Shown here: positions 16,145 to 26,196 of the stretch, piece by piece | Layout: the number at the start of each line of letters is the position of its first letter | How positions within the stretch are numbered: position 1 is the first letter of the stretch | Source: PNNG01 sp046291695 | GTDB taxonomy: Bacteria > Bacteroidota > Bacteroidia > UBA7662 | DNA: 64,000 nucleotides | NCBI GenBank assembly: GCA_046291695.1 | Contig: JBKBSO010000005.1 | Location: 1-64,000 of the forward strand | Direction of reading: 5' to 3' | Notes under the pieces: model-generated | Seen by the model: the letters and a program-made list of their open reading frames with translations, nothing else | What the model was told of the DNA's origin: nothing | The model's database searches: none | Program-made: the position numbers and the translations under genes

Positions 16145-19100
16145 TTGGGCAATAGGTTAATTTTGGTTTGGGTCTGTATGCTGTTTTGGATAACGGCTAG
16201 CCCTTTATTTGCCCATCCTCATGAACAAGGCAGCCGCTATTTTATTCCCAATGGGGGGCAGTGGCCTGAGCAAGTGCTGGCGCATATCGACTTTTCGGGC
16301 CTGCGTATTTTTATTGAACGCGACGGATTTACCTGGCTAGCCGTTTCGCCGGAGGATTTGGCTTATGTTCATGAACAGCGGCCGAAGGCGTATAACATGC
16401 GTTTTCATGCCTGGAAAAGTAGCTTTTCGGGCAGCCATTTTTCCGGACAACCACAATACCATCAGCAAGCAGCACATCGGGTACATTACTTTATCGGACA
16501 AGAACCTAACCTATATGGTACCCACTTGGTGCCGGCAACAACCATGTATTTCAAAGACATGTACCCGGGCATCGATTTGCGACTCGATGCACATGAGGGC
16601 TTTAAATACGAGTTTATTGTACATCCCGGGGCCGATCCGGAGCAAATTAGGGTAGGCGTACAAGGGGTGAAAATTGAGAAAAGCAAAGCAGGGAAGTTGT
16701 TGTATCGCTCCTCAGTAGCCGAACTGGCAGAAGCCAAACCGCTCGGCTGGACCCTAGGAGCGCAAGCCGATAGCGTGGAGCTGGCCTTCCGCGTCAACAA
16801 AAACAGTTGGCAATTTAAAACCGGCAAATACAATAAAAACCAAAAACTGGTCCTCGACCCTGCCCTGATCGCCAGTACCTATACCGGTTCTCAAGGCGAT
16901 AACTGGGGTTTTACAGCCACCTACGGCATGGATGGCTCCATTTATTTAGGCGGTGTAGCCTTTAATCCCGGATATCCCACCACTTTAGGAGCCTTCCAAA
17001 GCGCTTTCCAGGGCCAAATCGACATGTCCATATCCAAATTTACTCCCGATGGAACAGGCCTGGTGTACAGCACCTATTTGGGAGGGAGTCAAGACGACTA
17101 TGCCATGAGCCTGGTGGCCGATTCCTTGGGCAGTTTATACATTCTGGGCAAAACCCAATCGGCGAATTTTCCCGTAAGCCCAGCTGCGTACGACAATACG
17201 TTAAATGGCGGCATGGATTTGGCCATAATCCGGCTGCATCCCAACGGGGGAAGCTTGCAGGGGGCTACCTACCTCGGCGGCAGTGGCGATGAAGCCGAGA
17301 ACAAAGGCAATAACCAGCGCTGGAACCTACAGGCACTAGAATTTAATTATGGCGACGATAGTCGTGGCGAAATATTGCTCGATGGTGCAGGTAATGTATT
17401 GGTGGTGTGCAATACAGCATCGGCTGATTTTCCGGTGGTAAATGCCGTTCAGCCCGTATTCGGGGGTGTACAAGACGGGATTTTGGTGAAGTTGAATCCG
17501 GTGTTGAGCACCCTATTATACAGTACCTATTTAGGAGGTGCCGGTATGGATGCCGCCTATGGTGTAAAAAGTGCAGGGGGCGATACGGTTTATGTTACCG
17601 GTAGTAGTTTTAGCACAACGCTTTTGAATGGCGTAACTTCGGGTTACAACCGGGTTCATAATGGGGGCTGCGATGGTTTCATCTTACGAATGCGTACCAG
17701 TGCCGGTCCCATACTTTCCGGAACCTACATCGGCACTGCCGGTTATGAGCAATCTTATTTGCTCGACACCGACCTGAGTGGCCGGGTTTATGTAACCGGC
17801 ATCACAACCGGAAACATGCCTGTTTTGCCTGCGGGAGTGTACCATGTGCCTGGAGGAAAGCACTTTGTGCAACGCTACAATGCCGCGTTGCAAACCTTGG
17901 AACTCAGCACCACACTCGGTGTAAGCGGCTTGAATGGCCCTTCCATTTCGCCAACGGCCATGTTGGTTGACATTTGCAGCAAAATTTATGTAAGCGGGTG
18001 GGGGGGGGCTACCAATACCGGACGGAATCCCTTTACCAGTCCTATGGCCCAATTGCCGGTAACCCCCGATGCCTTTTATGGGGTTTCTGACGGGAGTGAT
18101 ATGTATGTGATGGTACTCGAAGAAGATGCACAATCGCTCCTATACGCTACTTTTTTTGGGGGCAGCATGTCGAACGAGCATGTAGATGGAGGCACCTGTC
18201 GCTTTTCGAAAGAAGGCGTCATTTACCATGCGGTATGCGCCGGATGCGGAGGCAATAGCGATTTTCCTACCACACCCGGTGCTTGGTCGGCGGTGAACAA
18301 CGGTAATTCCGGAGGCCGATGCAATGCGGCAGTATTCAAGATCGACCTTGAATATGTAAATCCGGTTGCGCGATTTACCACCCAATACCTCGATACCACC
18401 GTTTGCCTGAATACGCCGGTACTTTTTCAACCTACGGGTACCCTACAAGGGATTTACAGCTGGGATTTTGGTGTGCCGGGGGCGGGTTCAAGCTTGAGGG
18501 CTCCCACCTATACCTATACCGCAGTAGGCAGCTATCAGGTGAGGTTAATTGTGAGCACCTGCGTGGGGGCCGATACCCTGCTGCAAACCGTAGTGGTAGA
18601 GCCCCTGCCTGATGTGCAAATCCAGCAGATTGGACCGGCTTGTTTGGGCGATTCGGTGCAGCTAGCAGCCAGCGGGGGGCAAAATTATTTATGGCAGCCC
18701 GATTCCACCCTCAGCAACGATTCTTCAGCCACAGCCAGGGTGTTGGCACTCAGCAGCCGATGGTATATAGTTACGGTACGCGATAGCCGGGGCTGCGAAG
18801 CCACCGATAGCATTTTTCTCGAAGTAATCAGCCCCCAAAGGGTGTTTGCCGGACAAAATGCGGATTGGTGCTATGGCGATACCCAAACGGTGGTGCCTGC
18901 TGCCAGTAGCTTATTTACTGCCATCAACTGGTTGCCCGATGCCGAAATCAGCGACCCCACACAACCGAGCCAGCAGTTTGCCCAATTGCCCGCCCGCTGG
19001 GTATATGTGCAACTTACCGATAGCTTTGGGTGCAGCTATCTCGACAGCATTTGGCTGAACCCTCGTGTTACAGTGGTGGCCAATGGCGGCCCCGATCGCT

Positions 19101-19804
19101 TTGTTTGCAACGACGACAGTGTTACCCTCACCGCTAGTGGTGGCACGCGATACCGCTGGAGCACAGGCGATACCACCGCTAGTATTCGCGTGTTTACCAA
19201 CAGCAGCCGTGTAGTTTGGGTGGAGGCCTTCCTGGGCAATTGCAAGAGTTTGCCCGATACCGTGGAAATATTTTACCAACCTGTAGAAGCCGCTTTCCTA
19301 TTTTCGCCCGATACCGGGTATGCCCCGCAAGAAATCCAATTCATCAATACCAGTGTTGGCATGGGCATTACGCAATTTTTATGGCGTTTTGGCGATGGAA
19401 ATGGTAGTTCACTCCAAAATCCAAGACACATATACCGCAAACCTGGCGCCTACCCGGTAGAACTAAAGGTGCTAAATCCCATCACCGGCTGCAGCGATTC
19501 GGTGCGCTATGAATTTTTATTTATCGACAGCGTATTTATCCTCATGCCGAATGCCTTTACACCCAATGGCGATGGGGTGAACGACCTCTTTGTGGGCATA
19601 CTGCGAAATTTCGAACAAATTGAATTTACCATTTTCGACCGCTGGGGAAATGCCATTTTTATAGCACGACGCGAGGACTTTGCCTGGGACGGCCGGTCGA
19701 AAGACGAAATGATGCCGCCGGGTTTATACCCCTATGTGCTAACGGCCATTGGAAAAAACGGGATAGAATACTATCATAGCGGTCAAATACATTTGATTCG
19801 ATGA
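16145..19804 (+). CDS. Large secreted SBBP/PKD protein with CHU_C (T9SS type B) sorting domain
   Basis: A 1219-residue exported protein. The start is TTG 16145, leading into a signal peptide cut after LFA (residue 23). Then come an N-terminal beta domain (about 40-230), SBBP-type beta-propeller repeats (about 240-750) with recurring YSTYLGGS and YLGGSGDE blocks, one or two PKD-like domains (about 760-850 and 1050-1125, the latter with FLWRFGDGNGSS), and a C-terminal CHU_C domain with the hallmark MPNAFTPNGDGVNDLF, then YPYVLTAIGKNG. This C-terminal domain sends the protein out by the type IX system and is usually kept on the surface. The propeller contains an in-frame G9 tract (18000-18008). 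The next gene starts inside its stop (4-bp overlap). Confidence 0.92.
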   Translation: MGNRLILVWVCMLFWITASPLFAHPHEQGSRYFIPNGGQWPEQVLAHIDFSGLRIFIERDGFTWLAVSPEDLAYVHEQRPKAYNMRFHAWKSSFSGSHFSGQPQYHQQAAHRVHYFIGQEPNLYGTHLVPATTMYFKDMYPGIDLRLDAHEGFKYEFIVHPGADPEQIRVGVQGVKIEKSKAGKLLYRSSVAELAEAKPLGWTLGAQADSVELAFRVNKNSWQFKTGKYNKNQKLVLDPALIASTYTGSQGDNWGFTATYGMDGSIYLGGVAFNPGYPTTLGAFQSAFQGQIDMSISKFTPDGTGLVYSTYLGGSQDDYAMSLVADSLGSLYILGKTQSANFPVSPAAYDNTLNGGMDLAIIRLHPNGGSLQGATYLGGSGDEAENKGNNQRWNLQALEFNYGDDSRGEILLDGAGNVLVVCNTASADFPVVNAVQPVFGGVQDGILVKLNPVLSTLLYSTYLGGAGMDAAYGVKSAGGDTVYVTGSSFSTTLLNGVTSGYNRVHNGGCDGFILRMRTSAGPILSGTYIGTAGYEQSYLLDTDLSGRVYVTGITTGNMPVLPAGVYHVPGGKHFVQRYNAALQTLELSTTLGVSGLNGPSISPTAMLVDICSKIYVSGWGGATNTGRNPFTSPMAQLPVTPDAFYGVSDGSDMYVMVLEEDAQSLLYATFFGGSMSNEHVDGGTCRFSKEGVIYHAVCAGCGGNSDFPTTPGAWSAVNNGNSGGRCNAAVFKIDLEYVNPVARFTTQYLDTTVCLNTPVLFQPTGTLQGIYSWDFGVPGAGSSLRAPTYTYTAVGSYQVRLIVSTCVGADTLLQTVVVEPLPDVQIQQIGPACLGDSVQLAASGGQNYLWQPDSTLSNDSSATARVLALSSRWYIVTVRDSRGCEATDSIFLEVISPQRVFAGQNADWCYGDTQTVVPAASSLFTAINWLPDAEISDPTQPSQQFAQLPARWVYVQLTDSFGCSYLDSIWLNPRVTVVANGGPDRFVCNDDSVTLTASGGTRYRWSTGDTTASIRVFTNSSRVVWVEAFLGNCKSLPDTVEIFYQPVEAAFLFSPDTGYAPQEIQFINTSVGMGITQFLWRFGDGNGSSLQNPRHIYRKPGAYPVELKVLNPITGCSDSVRYEFLFIDSVFILMPNAFTPNGDGVNDLFVGILRNFEQIEFTIFDRWGNAIFIARREDFAWDGRSKDEMMPPGLYPYVLTAIGKNGIEYYHSGQIHLIR

Positions 19805-20964
19805 GCTACAGCCTGGTAGAAGTGCACGACCCGCAGCGTGTGCGCGATTTTTTGCGATTCCCCACCTTGCTTTTTGCAAATGAACCCGACTATGTAGGGG
19901 TGCCCAGTGCCGTTGAGATGGCGATTTTTGACCCCAAAAACAATAAACGTTGCCAGCACTTAAAAGTGAGGCGCTGGTTGGTTTACGAAGAAAAAATTGC
20001 GGTAGGGCGAATCGCTGCCTTTTTACATCCACGACCCGCCCTTGATGAAAAGGCAGGAGCTCTGGGCTTTTTCGACTGTATAGATTCCATATCGGTGGCC
20101 GCCATGCTGTTTAATGCAGCGGAATCTTACCTGCAGGAATTGGGCTGCGAACTGGTCGATGGCCCCATTCAGCCTGGTGAAAATGATCAGTTTTGGGGCT
20201 TGCTGGTGCAAGGCAAAGGTCGGCCATCTTTTGGCATGAACTGGCACCCACCGTATTACCACGACCTTTTCAAGCATTTCGGTTATCAGCCTTATTATGA
20301 ACAACTCACCAATTACCTCGACCTCAGCCAGCCGCTTCCCGATCGTTTTTTTAAGATAGCCGCTTGGGTGTGTCAAAAGCCTGACGTAAGTTTCCTGCAT
20401 CTGAATAAAAAGCGATTGCCTGGCTTTGCTTCCGATTTAGCAGAAGTTTTTAACCATGCATGGACAAATTTCGAAAACTTCCAACCCAAAACCCAACAAC
20501 AGATTTTACAAGAATGGTATCGGTTTAAGCCGTTTATTCGAGAAGACTTGGTGTGGTTTGCTTATGTCCGCAACCAGCCTGCCGGATTTATGGTGGTGCT
20601 CCCCGACTTGAATGAGTTGTTGGCCAAGCAAAAGTCGGGGCCCCAATGGCTCCGTAATTTTCGTTTATTGCTGGCCAGTAAATACCATCGCCCAAGCCGG
20701 CTGAAGATTGTAGCCATGGGGGTACATGAGTCTTACCAACGTTTTGGCCTCGAATCGGGCTTGATTTATCATGCCTATAAGCAGGTTGAAAAACACTATC
20801 CCGAGGTAACGGAAGTAGAATTGGCCTGGGTAGGAGGCTTCAATGAAAAAATGCTGGCCATTCACAAAGCTGCAGGAGCTAGCCCATTTCGTGTGCACCT
20901 CACCTTACGGAAATACTTCGACGCAGTTCGTGAAGTAAAAAAGTTTAGCATTCAAAAGGCCTGA
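19801..20964 (+). CDS. GNAT-like N-acetyltransferase family protein
   Basis: A 387-residue protein that I place in a Bacteroidota group annotated as GNAT-fold N-acetyltransferase. It begins SLVEVHDPQRVRDFLRFPTLLFANEPDYVGVP and has a region VDGPIQPGENDQFWGLLVQG in the middle; the C-terminal half includes KIVAMGVHESYQRFGLESGLIYHAYKQVE, like the acetyl-CoA binding core (R/Q-xx-G-x-G/A) of GNAT enzymes. The substrate is unknown. It overlaps the large CHU_C gene by 4 bp (ATGA), so it is probably translationally coupled to it. Confidence 0.65.
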   Translation: MSYSLVEVHDPQRVRDFLRFPTLLFANEPDYVGVPSAVEMAIFDPKNNKRCQHLKVRRWLVYEEKIAVGRIAAFLHPRPALDEKAGALGFFDCIDSISVAAMLFNAAESYLQELGCELVDGPIQPGENDQFWGLLVQGKGRPSFGMNWHPPYYHDLFKHFGYQPYYEQLTNYLDLSQPLPDRFFKIAAWVCQKPDVSFLHLNKKRLPGFASDLAEVFNHAWTNFENFQPKTQQQILQEWYRFKPFIREDLVWFAYVRNQPAGFMVVLPDLNELLAKQKSGPQWLRNFRLLLASKYHRPSRLKIVAMGVHESYQRFGLESGLIYHAYKQVEKHYPEVTEVELAWVGGFNEKMLAIHKAAGASPFRVHLTLRKYFDAVREVKKFSIQKA

Positions 20965-21022
20965 TCATCAGTGTACACCGAAAATAGCGACTGATTAATT
21001 GCCCTTTTTTATGCTTTTACTA

Positions 21023-21052
21023 TTGGTTTTTTAATTCACTCCCTTATCTTTG
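21023..21052 (+). promoter_or_regulatory. Promoter of tRNA-Lys
   Basis: A TTGG box at 21023-21026 and TATCTTTG at 21045-21052 are 18 bp apart, close to the Bacteroidota TTTG/TAnnTTTG arrangement. The -7 box ends 30 bp before the mature tRNA. Confidence 0.7.
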
Positions 21053-21082
21053 CACAACCTTTCGAAAAGGGTACATTTTTTC

Positions 21083-21158
21083 GATTCTGTAGCTCAGCTG
21101 GTAGAGCAATACACTTTTAATGTATGGGTCCTGGGTTCGAATCCCAGCGGAATCACCA
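21083..21158 (+). tRNA. tRNA-Lys (UUU)
   Basis: A complete 76-nt cloverleaf with encoded CCA. The acceptor stem GATTCTG pairs with CGGAATC (one G-U), the D arm is AGCTCAGCTGGTAGAGC, the anticodon loop reads CTTTTAA with anticodon UUU, and the T arm is CTGGG TTCGAAT CCCAG. The discriminator is A. Confidence 0.97.
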
Positions 21159-21160
21159 CC

Positions 21161-21192
21161 AAGCATCACCATAAGCGTGATGCTTTTTTTTT
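21161..21192 (+). terminator. Terminator of tRNA-Lys
   Basis: Stem AGCATCAC / GTGATGCT with loop CATAAGC is followed by nine T. It starts within 3 bp of the CCA end. Confidence 0.93.
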
Positions 21193-21634
21193 GCAGTGTA
21201 TTTCGGTCAGGGTTTTGATATGGCTGGCATGAAAGGTTGATCCCAACAAGGCATGCATTTCGAAATCCTAACGAAATCACGGCCATCACCACCATGAACG
21301 GGTTGCTTTGTTACAAAAAATGGATCCACGATAACAGGTCTAGGGTCGTACAATGATGGTATAGGTGCATTATACAACAGACCGGCCTTAAGCAGTAGGC
21401 CACACACCTTGCTTGTATTGCAGGATAAGTATTTTACATCCATTTAGGCTTTATTTAGCGGCTTAGTTACGCAGGCTAGGTTGCCCCACTCATTTGAACA
21501 GCGCTAACACGGTAATGGCCCAAAGAAAACAGCCTGAAGCCGGGTTTGATGGCTTTACCGTAGACTGATGCGCTCTGTGGTAAAAGTTTTGGCCGCCGGT
21601 GGCAAACTTGCGGATAAGCAGAAAATTTACTTTA
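21193..21634. other. Intergenic region with a decayed copy of the tRNA-Lys 3' end
   Basis: No gene is supported. At 21259-21280 the sequence matches the T-arm and acceptor 3' side of the tRNA-Lys at 18 of 21 positions with one inserted base, and the following bases (to about 21310) still resemble the ACCACCA-terminator segment. The rest of the stretch up to the MlaD-like gene has no recognisable feature. Confidence 0.5.
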
Positions 21635-22570
21635 TTATTTTGCCTTACGTCCGAACAGGCTAAAATGTACATATCGCTTGGGGTTCGCCTGCATATCTGC
21701 CAACAGCTTATCCAGGCTATCCGATGATTTACTAAGGTTTTCGTACAAGGCTTTATCGTTTACCAAAAGCCCCATACTCCCTTCGCCCTTGTTTATTTTG
21801 TCGAATATAGCTGCAGTTTGCTCCAGACTTTCATGCGCCTTGGCGATGGTGGCTGTGAGCTGCGATTTGGCTAAACTATCGGTAATCTGCTCTACGTTAG
21901 CCAAGGCTGCATTTAGCAAATGCTGATTTTCCTTGAAATTTTTGGTGATGCTGTTCACATGGTCGAGCATGCGGTTCAACCTGCTGTTGTTGCTGTTGAG
22001 CAGTTCATCGAGTCCGGCAGTCGATCGCTCAATGCTCTCCAAACTGTTCGCGATTTTTTGCGGTTCGATAGCACCCACCAAAGCATCAAGTTTTTGGCTG
22101 AGTGCTTCTACATTGGCCAGTAGGGGACTCAATTCGTCACCCAATTTGTCTAACATCCCCGACATGACATAACCGCTCAAGGTGTCGTTTTTGCCATAAA
22201 AGGCCACTGATTCCTGATTTTCAGGTATCTTAAGCTCAAGGGCACGGGTGTTAAACAAGTCGATGGTGGTAAGTAATACTTCACTACCCCGCGGCAATTT
22301 CACCCGATCGTTTACATAAAACTGCACAATAACGCCTTGCCCATCTTTGCGGAATTGTACCTTCCGCACCGACCCCACCTTAATGCCCCGATACATCACC
22401 GATGCCGAACTTTGCAGATTCATGGCATCGTTGTAACTGACATAATAATTGGTGGTGGTGCTGAATAATTCTTCACCTTTTAAAAAGTTGAAGCCAAGCA
22501 AGAGCACGGTGATGGCAACTGCTGCCAGGGCACCTACCAGGGTTTCGTTGGATACTTTGAACTTGTTCAA
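21635..22570 (-). CDS. MlaD/MCE-family lipid-transport protein
   Basis: This 311-residue protein has one N-terminal transmembrane helix (about 9-30), then an MCE domain (about 38-115) with NAMNLQSSASVMYRGIKVGSVRKVQF, which forms a ring for moving phospholipids between membranes. The C-terminal half is a long coiled coil (LLANVEALSQKLDALVGAIEP... SLAKSQLTATIAKAHESLEQ). It is the substrate-binding part of an Mla-type ABC system; the permease and ATPase (MlaE, MlaF) are not in this window. The preceding amidase gene ends 19 bp upstream of it on the same strand. Confidence 0.88.
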   Translation of the reverse strand: MNKFKVSNETLVGALAAVAITVLLLGFNFLKGEELFSTTTNYYVSYNDAMNLQSSASVMYRGIKVGSVRKVQFRKDGQGVIVQFYVNDRVKLPRGSEVLLTTIDLFNTRALELKIPENQESVAFYGKNDTLSGYVMSGMLDKLGDELSPLLANVEALSQKLDALVGAIEPQKIANSLESIERSTAGLDELLNSNNSRLNRMLDHVNSITKNFKENQHLLNAALANVEQITDSLAKSQLTATIAKAHESLEQTAAIFDKINKGEGSMGLLVNDKALYENLSKSSDSLDKLLADMQANPKRYVHFSLFGRKAK

Positions 22571-22589
22571 GCTGCGCGGTTTAAATTGG

Positions 22590-23369
22590 CTAACCTTCTT
22601 TGTCGATGTCGGCCTTGTAAGCCATAAAGGCTTTGTAAATCGACTCCGACAATTTTTGTTGTCCTTCGGGCGAAGTTAGGTATTTTTCTTCGTTCGGATT
22701 GGTTAGAAATCCGGCTTCTATCAAAACGGCAGGCATGGTAGTCCGGTAAAGCACCAAAAAACCGGCTTGTTTTACACCGCGACTAAATCGACCGGCATGG
22801 CCTTCGAAGTTTTTTTCGATTTTTTCGGCGAAACGAATACTTTGGTTGCGGTAGGCCGATTGAAACAATTCGAAGATGATATGCGTGGTTGGGTCTTTCG
22901 GGTCGAAGCCATCGTAATTTTCGGCATAGTCGCTTTCGAGTAAAACAGAGGCGTTTTCGCGTTTGGATACTTCGAGGTTGGCCCCGGTTACATGTAATCC
23001 CTGGGTGTAGGTTTCAGTACCATGCGCATGCGGCTTGGCGCTGTTGAGGTGTATCGAAACGAATAAATCGGCATTGTTTTTATTGGCAATGGAGGCACGT
23101 TGGTGAAGTTCCAAAAAGCGGTCGTCTTTACGGGTGTAAATCACTTTTACATCCTTATGGTTGGTTTCGATGAGTTTACCAACTTTTAACGCCAGCTGTA
23201 AAGCAACATCTTTTTCCTTGGCTCCTTTGCCGAGACAGCCGGAGTCGTGTCCGCCATGCCCGGCATCGATTACTACGGTACGAATTTTGTAGGCTTTCAG
23301 GCCGAGCGGATTCACGTTCACCAACAAAAGTACCATTGCCAATACAAAGCTGTATTTGATTTTATTCAC
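22590..23369 (-). CDS. N-acetylmuramoyl-L-alanine amidase
   Basis: This 259-residue enzyme cuts the amide bond between MurNAc and the stem peptide of peptidoglycan. It has a signal peptide (residues 1-26) and an Amidase_3 domain with zinc ligands in VVIDAGHGGHDSG (His38), Glu52 (KEKDVALQLA) and SIHLNS (His107). The late catalytic Glu is in PAVLIEAGFLTN. Length and order are typical of an AmiC-type periplasmic amidase. It is probably cotranscribed with the MlaD-like gene. It is divergent from lptD; the gap between the two starts is short (about 80 bp). Confidence 0.93.
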   Translation of the reverse strand: MNKIKYSFVLAMVLLLVNVNPLGLKAYKIRTVVIDAGHGGHDSGCLGKGAKEKDVALQLALKVGKLIETNHKDVKVIYTRKDDRFLELHQRASIANKNNADLFVSIHLNSAKPHAHGTETYTQGLHVTGANLEVSKRENASVLLESDYAENYDGFDPKDPTTHIIFELFQSAYRNQSIRFAEKIEKNFEGHAGRFSRGVKQAGFLVLYRTTMPAVLIEAGFLTNPNEEKYLTSPEGQQKLSESIYKAFMAYKADIDKEG

Positions 23370-23447
23370 TTTAATTCTGTTTGCGTACTTTTGACCAGTT
23401 TTTCAGATAACAAAGTTAACCCGGCAATCCTGCTTTTTCTACCAATA

Positions 23448-26186
23448 GTGCAACGGATTATCCTCATTGTGTTGTGTATTATCCACTTTAGTGGTCAGTT
23501 GTACGGGCAGGAGCAGTCAAAAAGCATACCAGACAGCAGTCGTGATCGGTTTCAGGAACAGGGACCAAGCCTTCAGCCCATTCTTACCGACAGCCTGAAC
23601 AAGCCGTTATTGGATAGTTTAGGGGCCTTAGAGCCCGATAGTTTAGGGCTGCTGCAGTCGGATAGCGTGGCGTTAGGCGACAGCAGCCTGAGCGATTCAA
23701 CGGCGGTGCCCATGTTGGAGCGACGGCCAGGCGATTTGGAAGATCCCGTAAAATACCAGTCGAGCGATTCTATCGTTTTTGACCTGCGAACGCGCATTGT
23801 GAGGCTGTATGGCGAAGCAGAAGTCGATTATCAGAACATCAATCTTAAGGCGGAGTACATTGAGCAAAACCTTGAATCCAAGGAAGTACTTGCCATACCA
23901 GGCCTCGATAGTGCCGGCAACGAAATAGGTAAACCCCGCTTTAAAGATGGCGATCAGGAGTTTGAAAGCCGACGCATGGTGTACAACTTCAACACCAAAC
24001 AGGCCCGCATTTCTCAAATGGTGACCAATGAAGGCGATTCGTACCTCATAGGCAAGGAGGTAAAGCTCAACGCCGATCAAACGATTTATATCCGCAACAC
24101 CCAATACACGACCTGCAGCAATACCGATCACCCACATTTTTACCTCAATTTGTACAAGGCGAAAATTATTCCTAACAAAAGTATCGTCAGCGGACCCTCC
24201 AATATGGTGGTTGAAGGAATTCCCGTACCACTCGGCCTACCTTTTGCCATTATTCCTAACCAAAGGGGTCAACGCACCGGTATTCTGCCGCCCGAATATG
24301 GACGTTCCCCTGAACTTGGATTCTTTTTACGAAACGGAGGCTATTATTTCGCCATCAGCGATTATATGGACCTGGCGTTACGGGCCGACTTGTATTCCTG
24401 GGGTTCGTTCCGGATTAATCCGTCAACCAATTATGTAAAACGTTACAAATACAACGGTAATTTGAGTGTGAGTTACAGCAATCAGCAGCGCGGCGACCGT
24501 CTTGCCGATGATTTTCGCTCAACCCGCGATTTTTTTGTTACCTGGCAGCATCAACAAGATCCCAAAGCCAATCCATACGGGCGCTTTACGGCCAGTGTTC
24601 GGGCAGGTACCAGTAGCTTTTTAGCGAATAACGCCTTTTCAAATACCCAATTCCTCGATAACCAGTTAAATTCCTCGGTCAGTTACAACCGCTCTTTTCC
24701 AGGCAAGCCATTTCGTTTTAGCATGGCTGCCAGGCATAACCAAAATACCCAATCGGGGCGGGTCGATATCACCTTGCCGGATGGTTCATTTAACGTAAAT
24801 CGACTGGAGCCCTTCAAGCGCAAGGTTAAAATAGGCCAGGAGCGCTGGTACGAAAAAATAGGCTTCACCTATCAAACCAATTTTAGGAGTACCTTATCCG
24901 GATTCGACAGCACCATATTTGAAGGCAACATCCTCGACAAAATGAATGCAGGCATTCAGCACAGTATCCCCATAAGTACCTCGGCTTTTGTATTGGCTAA
25001 GTATTTTCAGTTTACGCCAAGTTTAAACTACAATGAGCGATGGACCTTTCGCAGGCAGGAGCGTTCGTACGATCCGGAAACCCAAACCGTGCGTACCGAT
25101 ACCGTGGAGGGTTTTTTTAGGAATTATGAGTATAGCTTTAACATGAGCATGAATACCCGTATTTATGGTTTAAAACAATTCAAGTCGGGTAAAATTGCCG
25201 CCATTCGTCATGTGATCAATCCGCGCATTGGTTTCAGCCTCAGGCCCGATTTCTCGGAAGAACGATTTGGCTTTTTTGGCGAAGTGCAGCTCGACAGTAC
25301 TGGTCGAACGCAGATTTATAATCGCTATGCGGGCTTTGGGTATGGCGGACCAGGAGGAGGTAGGCAAGGGGCACTCAACCTGAGTGTTGATAACAACCTC
25401 GAAGCCAAAATCCGACAGCGCACCGATTCTGGTACGGTGATGAAAAAAATCAAAATATTCGACTCATTTAGTTTTGCTACGGCTTACAATATGGCTGCCG
25501 ATAGCCTCAAATTGGCGCCTGTGAATTTTAGCGGCCGGACCACTTTTACCAATAATTTTAGCCTGTTGTTTGGAGGGGTTATGGATCCATACGACAGGAA
25601 TGAAAACGGACAACGCATCAATCAGTTCTTGATTAATACCGATGCCAATAAACTGGCCAACCTCACCAATGCCAACCTCACCCTGAGTGGGTCGCTTCGT
25701 CCAAAAAGTAAAGGAGGAAAGGCCCAGCGAAAACCCGGACAACAGCTCGGCAATGTGCCCATGGCACCCCCGGTAGATGCTGCTGAGGCCCACGAACAGG
25801 AAGTGATGCGCCGGCAGTATTGGGATCATTTTATTGATTGGACTGTGCCTTACAACCTTTCTTTCAATTATACGCTATCGTACACCAAAGCCTTTTTAGA
25901 GGGGGTGTCGAATACCGTAAGTCAAGCCGTAACATTTAATGGCGACATCAGCCTTACCCCAAATTGGAAAATAGGCTACAACTCGGGTTATGACTTTACG
26001 CTCAAACGACTTACCCCAACCATGGTAAACTTGTACCGCGATTTACATTGTTGGGAAATGAGCTTTAACCTGGTGCCCTTTGGAAGTTTTCGCTCCTATA
26101 CCTTCACGCTGAACGCCAAGGCGCAAATGCTTCAGGAGCTTAAACTTACCCGACGACGCGACTGGTACGATTTGCAGCGGTTCTAG
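23448..26186 (+). CDS. LptD-like LPS-assembly outer-membrane protein
   Basis: A 912-residue protein of the type annotated as putative LPS assembly protein LptD in Bacteroidota. It should accept LPS from the periplasmic bridge and insert it in the outer membrane. The open frame runs from 23247, but the amidase gene occupies that DNA on the other strand. GTG 23448 gives a good signal peptide (QRIILIVLCIIHFSGQLYG, cut before QEQ), so I use that; TTG 23391 is an alternative. After a Ser/Asp-rich linker (about 30-90) comes the OstA-like periplasmic domain (RTRIVRLYGEAEVDYQNINLKAEYIE), then a barrel domain with PLGLPFAIIPNQRGQRTGILPPEYG, typical of the family. Confidence 0.88.
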   Translation: MQRIILIVLCIIHFSGQLYGQEQSKSIPDSSRDRFQEQGPSLQPILTDSLNKPLLDSLGALEPDSLGLLQSDSVALGDSSLSDSTAVPMLERRPGDLEDPVKYQSSDSIVFDLRTRIVRLYGEAEVDYQNINLKAEYIEQNLESKEVLAIPGLDSAGNEIGKPRFKDGDQEFESRRMVYNFNTKQARISQMVTNEGDSYLIGKEVKLNADQTIYIRNTQYTTCSNTDHPHFYLNLYKAKIIPNKSIVSGPSNMVVEGIPVPLGLPFAIIPNQRGQRTGILPPEYGRSPELGFFLRNGGYYFAISDYMDLALRADLYSWGSFRINPSTNYVKRYKYNGNLSVSYSNQQRGDRLADDFRSTRDFFVTWQHQQDPKANPYGRFTASVRAGTSSFLANNAFSNTQFLDNQLNSSVSYNRSFPGKPFRFSMAARHNQNTQSGRVDITLPDGSFNVNRLEPFKRKVKIGQERWYEKIGFTYQTNFRSTLSGFDSTIFEGNILDKMNAGIQHSIPISTSAFVLAKYFQFTPSLNYNERWTFRRQERSYDPETQTVRTDTVEGFFRNYEYSFNMSMNTRIYGLKQFKSGKIAAIRHVINPRIGFSLRPDFSEERFGFFGEVQLDSTGRTQIYNRYAGFGYGGPGGGRQGALNLSVDNNLEAKIRQRTDSGTVMKKIKIFDSFSFATAYNMAADSLKLAPVNFSGRTTFTNNFSLLFGGVMDPYDRNENGQRINQFLINTDANKLANLTNANLTLSGSLRPKSKGGKAQRKPGQQLGNVPMAPPVDAAEAHEQEVMRRQYWDHFIDWTVPYNLSFNYTLSYTKAFLEGVSNTVSQAVTFNGDISLTPNWKIGYNSGYDFTLKRLTPTMVNLYRDLHCWEMSFNLVPFGSFRSYTFTLNAKAQMLQELKLTRRRDWYDLQRF

Positions 26187-26196
26187 TAAAGTTATC

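Noticed and set aside
21050..21232. Short open frame over the tRNA-Lys gene
   Set aside because: The DNA is a clear tRNA gene with its own terminator; the frame is accidental.
23247..23447. The 5' part of the long lptD frame as coding
   Set aside because: It overlaps the amidase gene on the other strand and has no signal peptide at its start; the GTG at 23448 gives a proper one.
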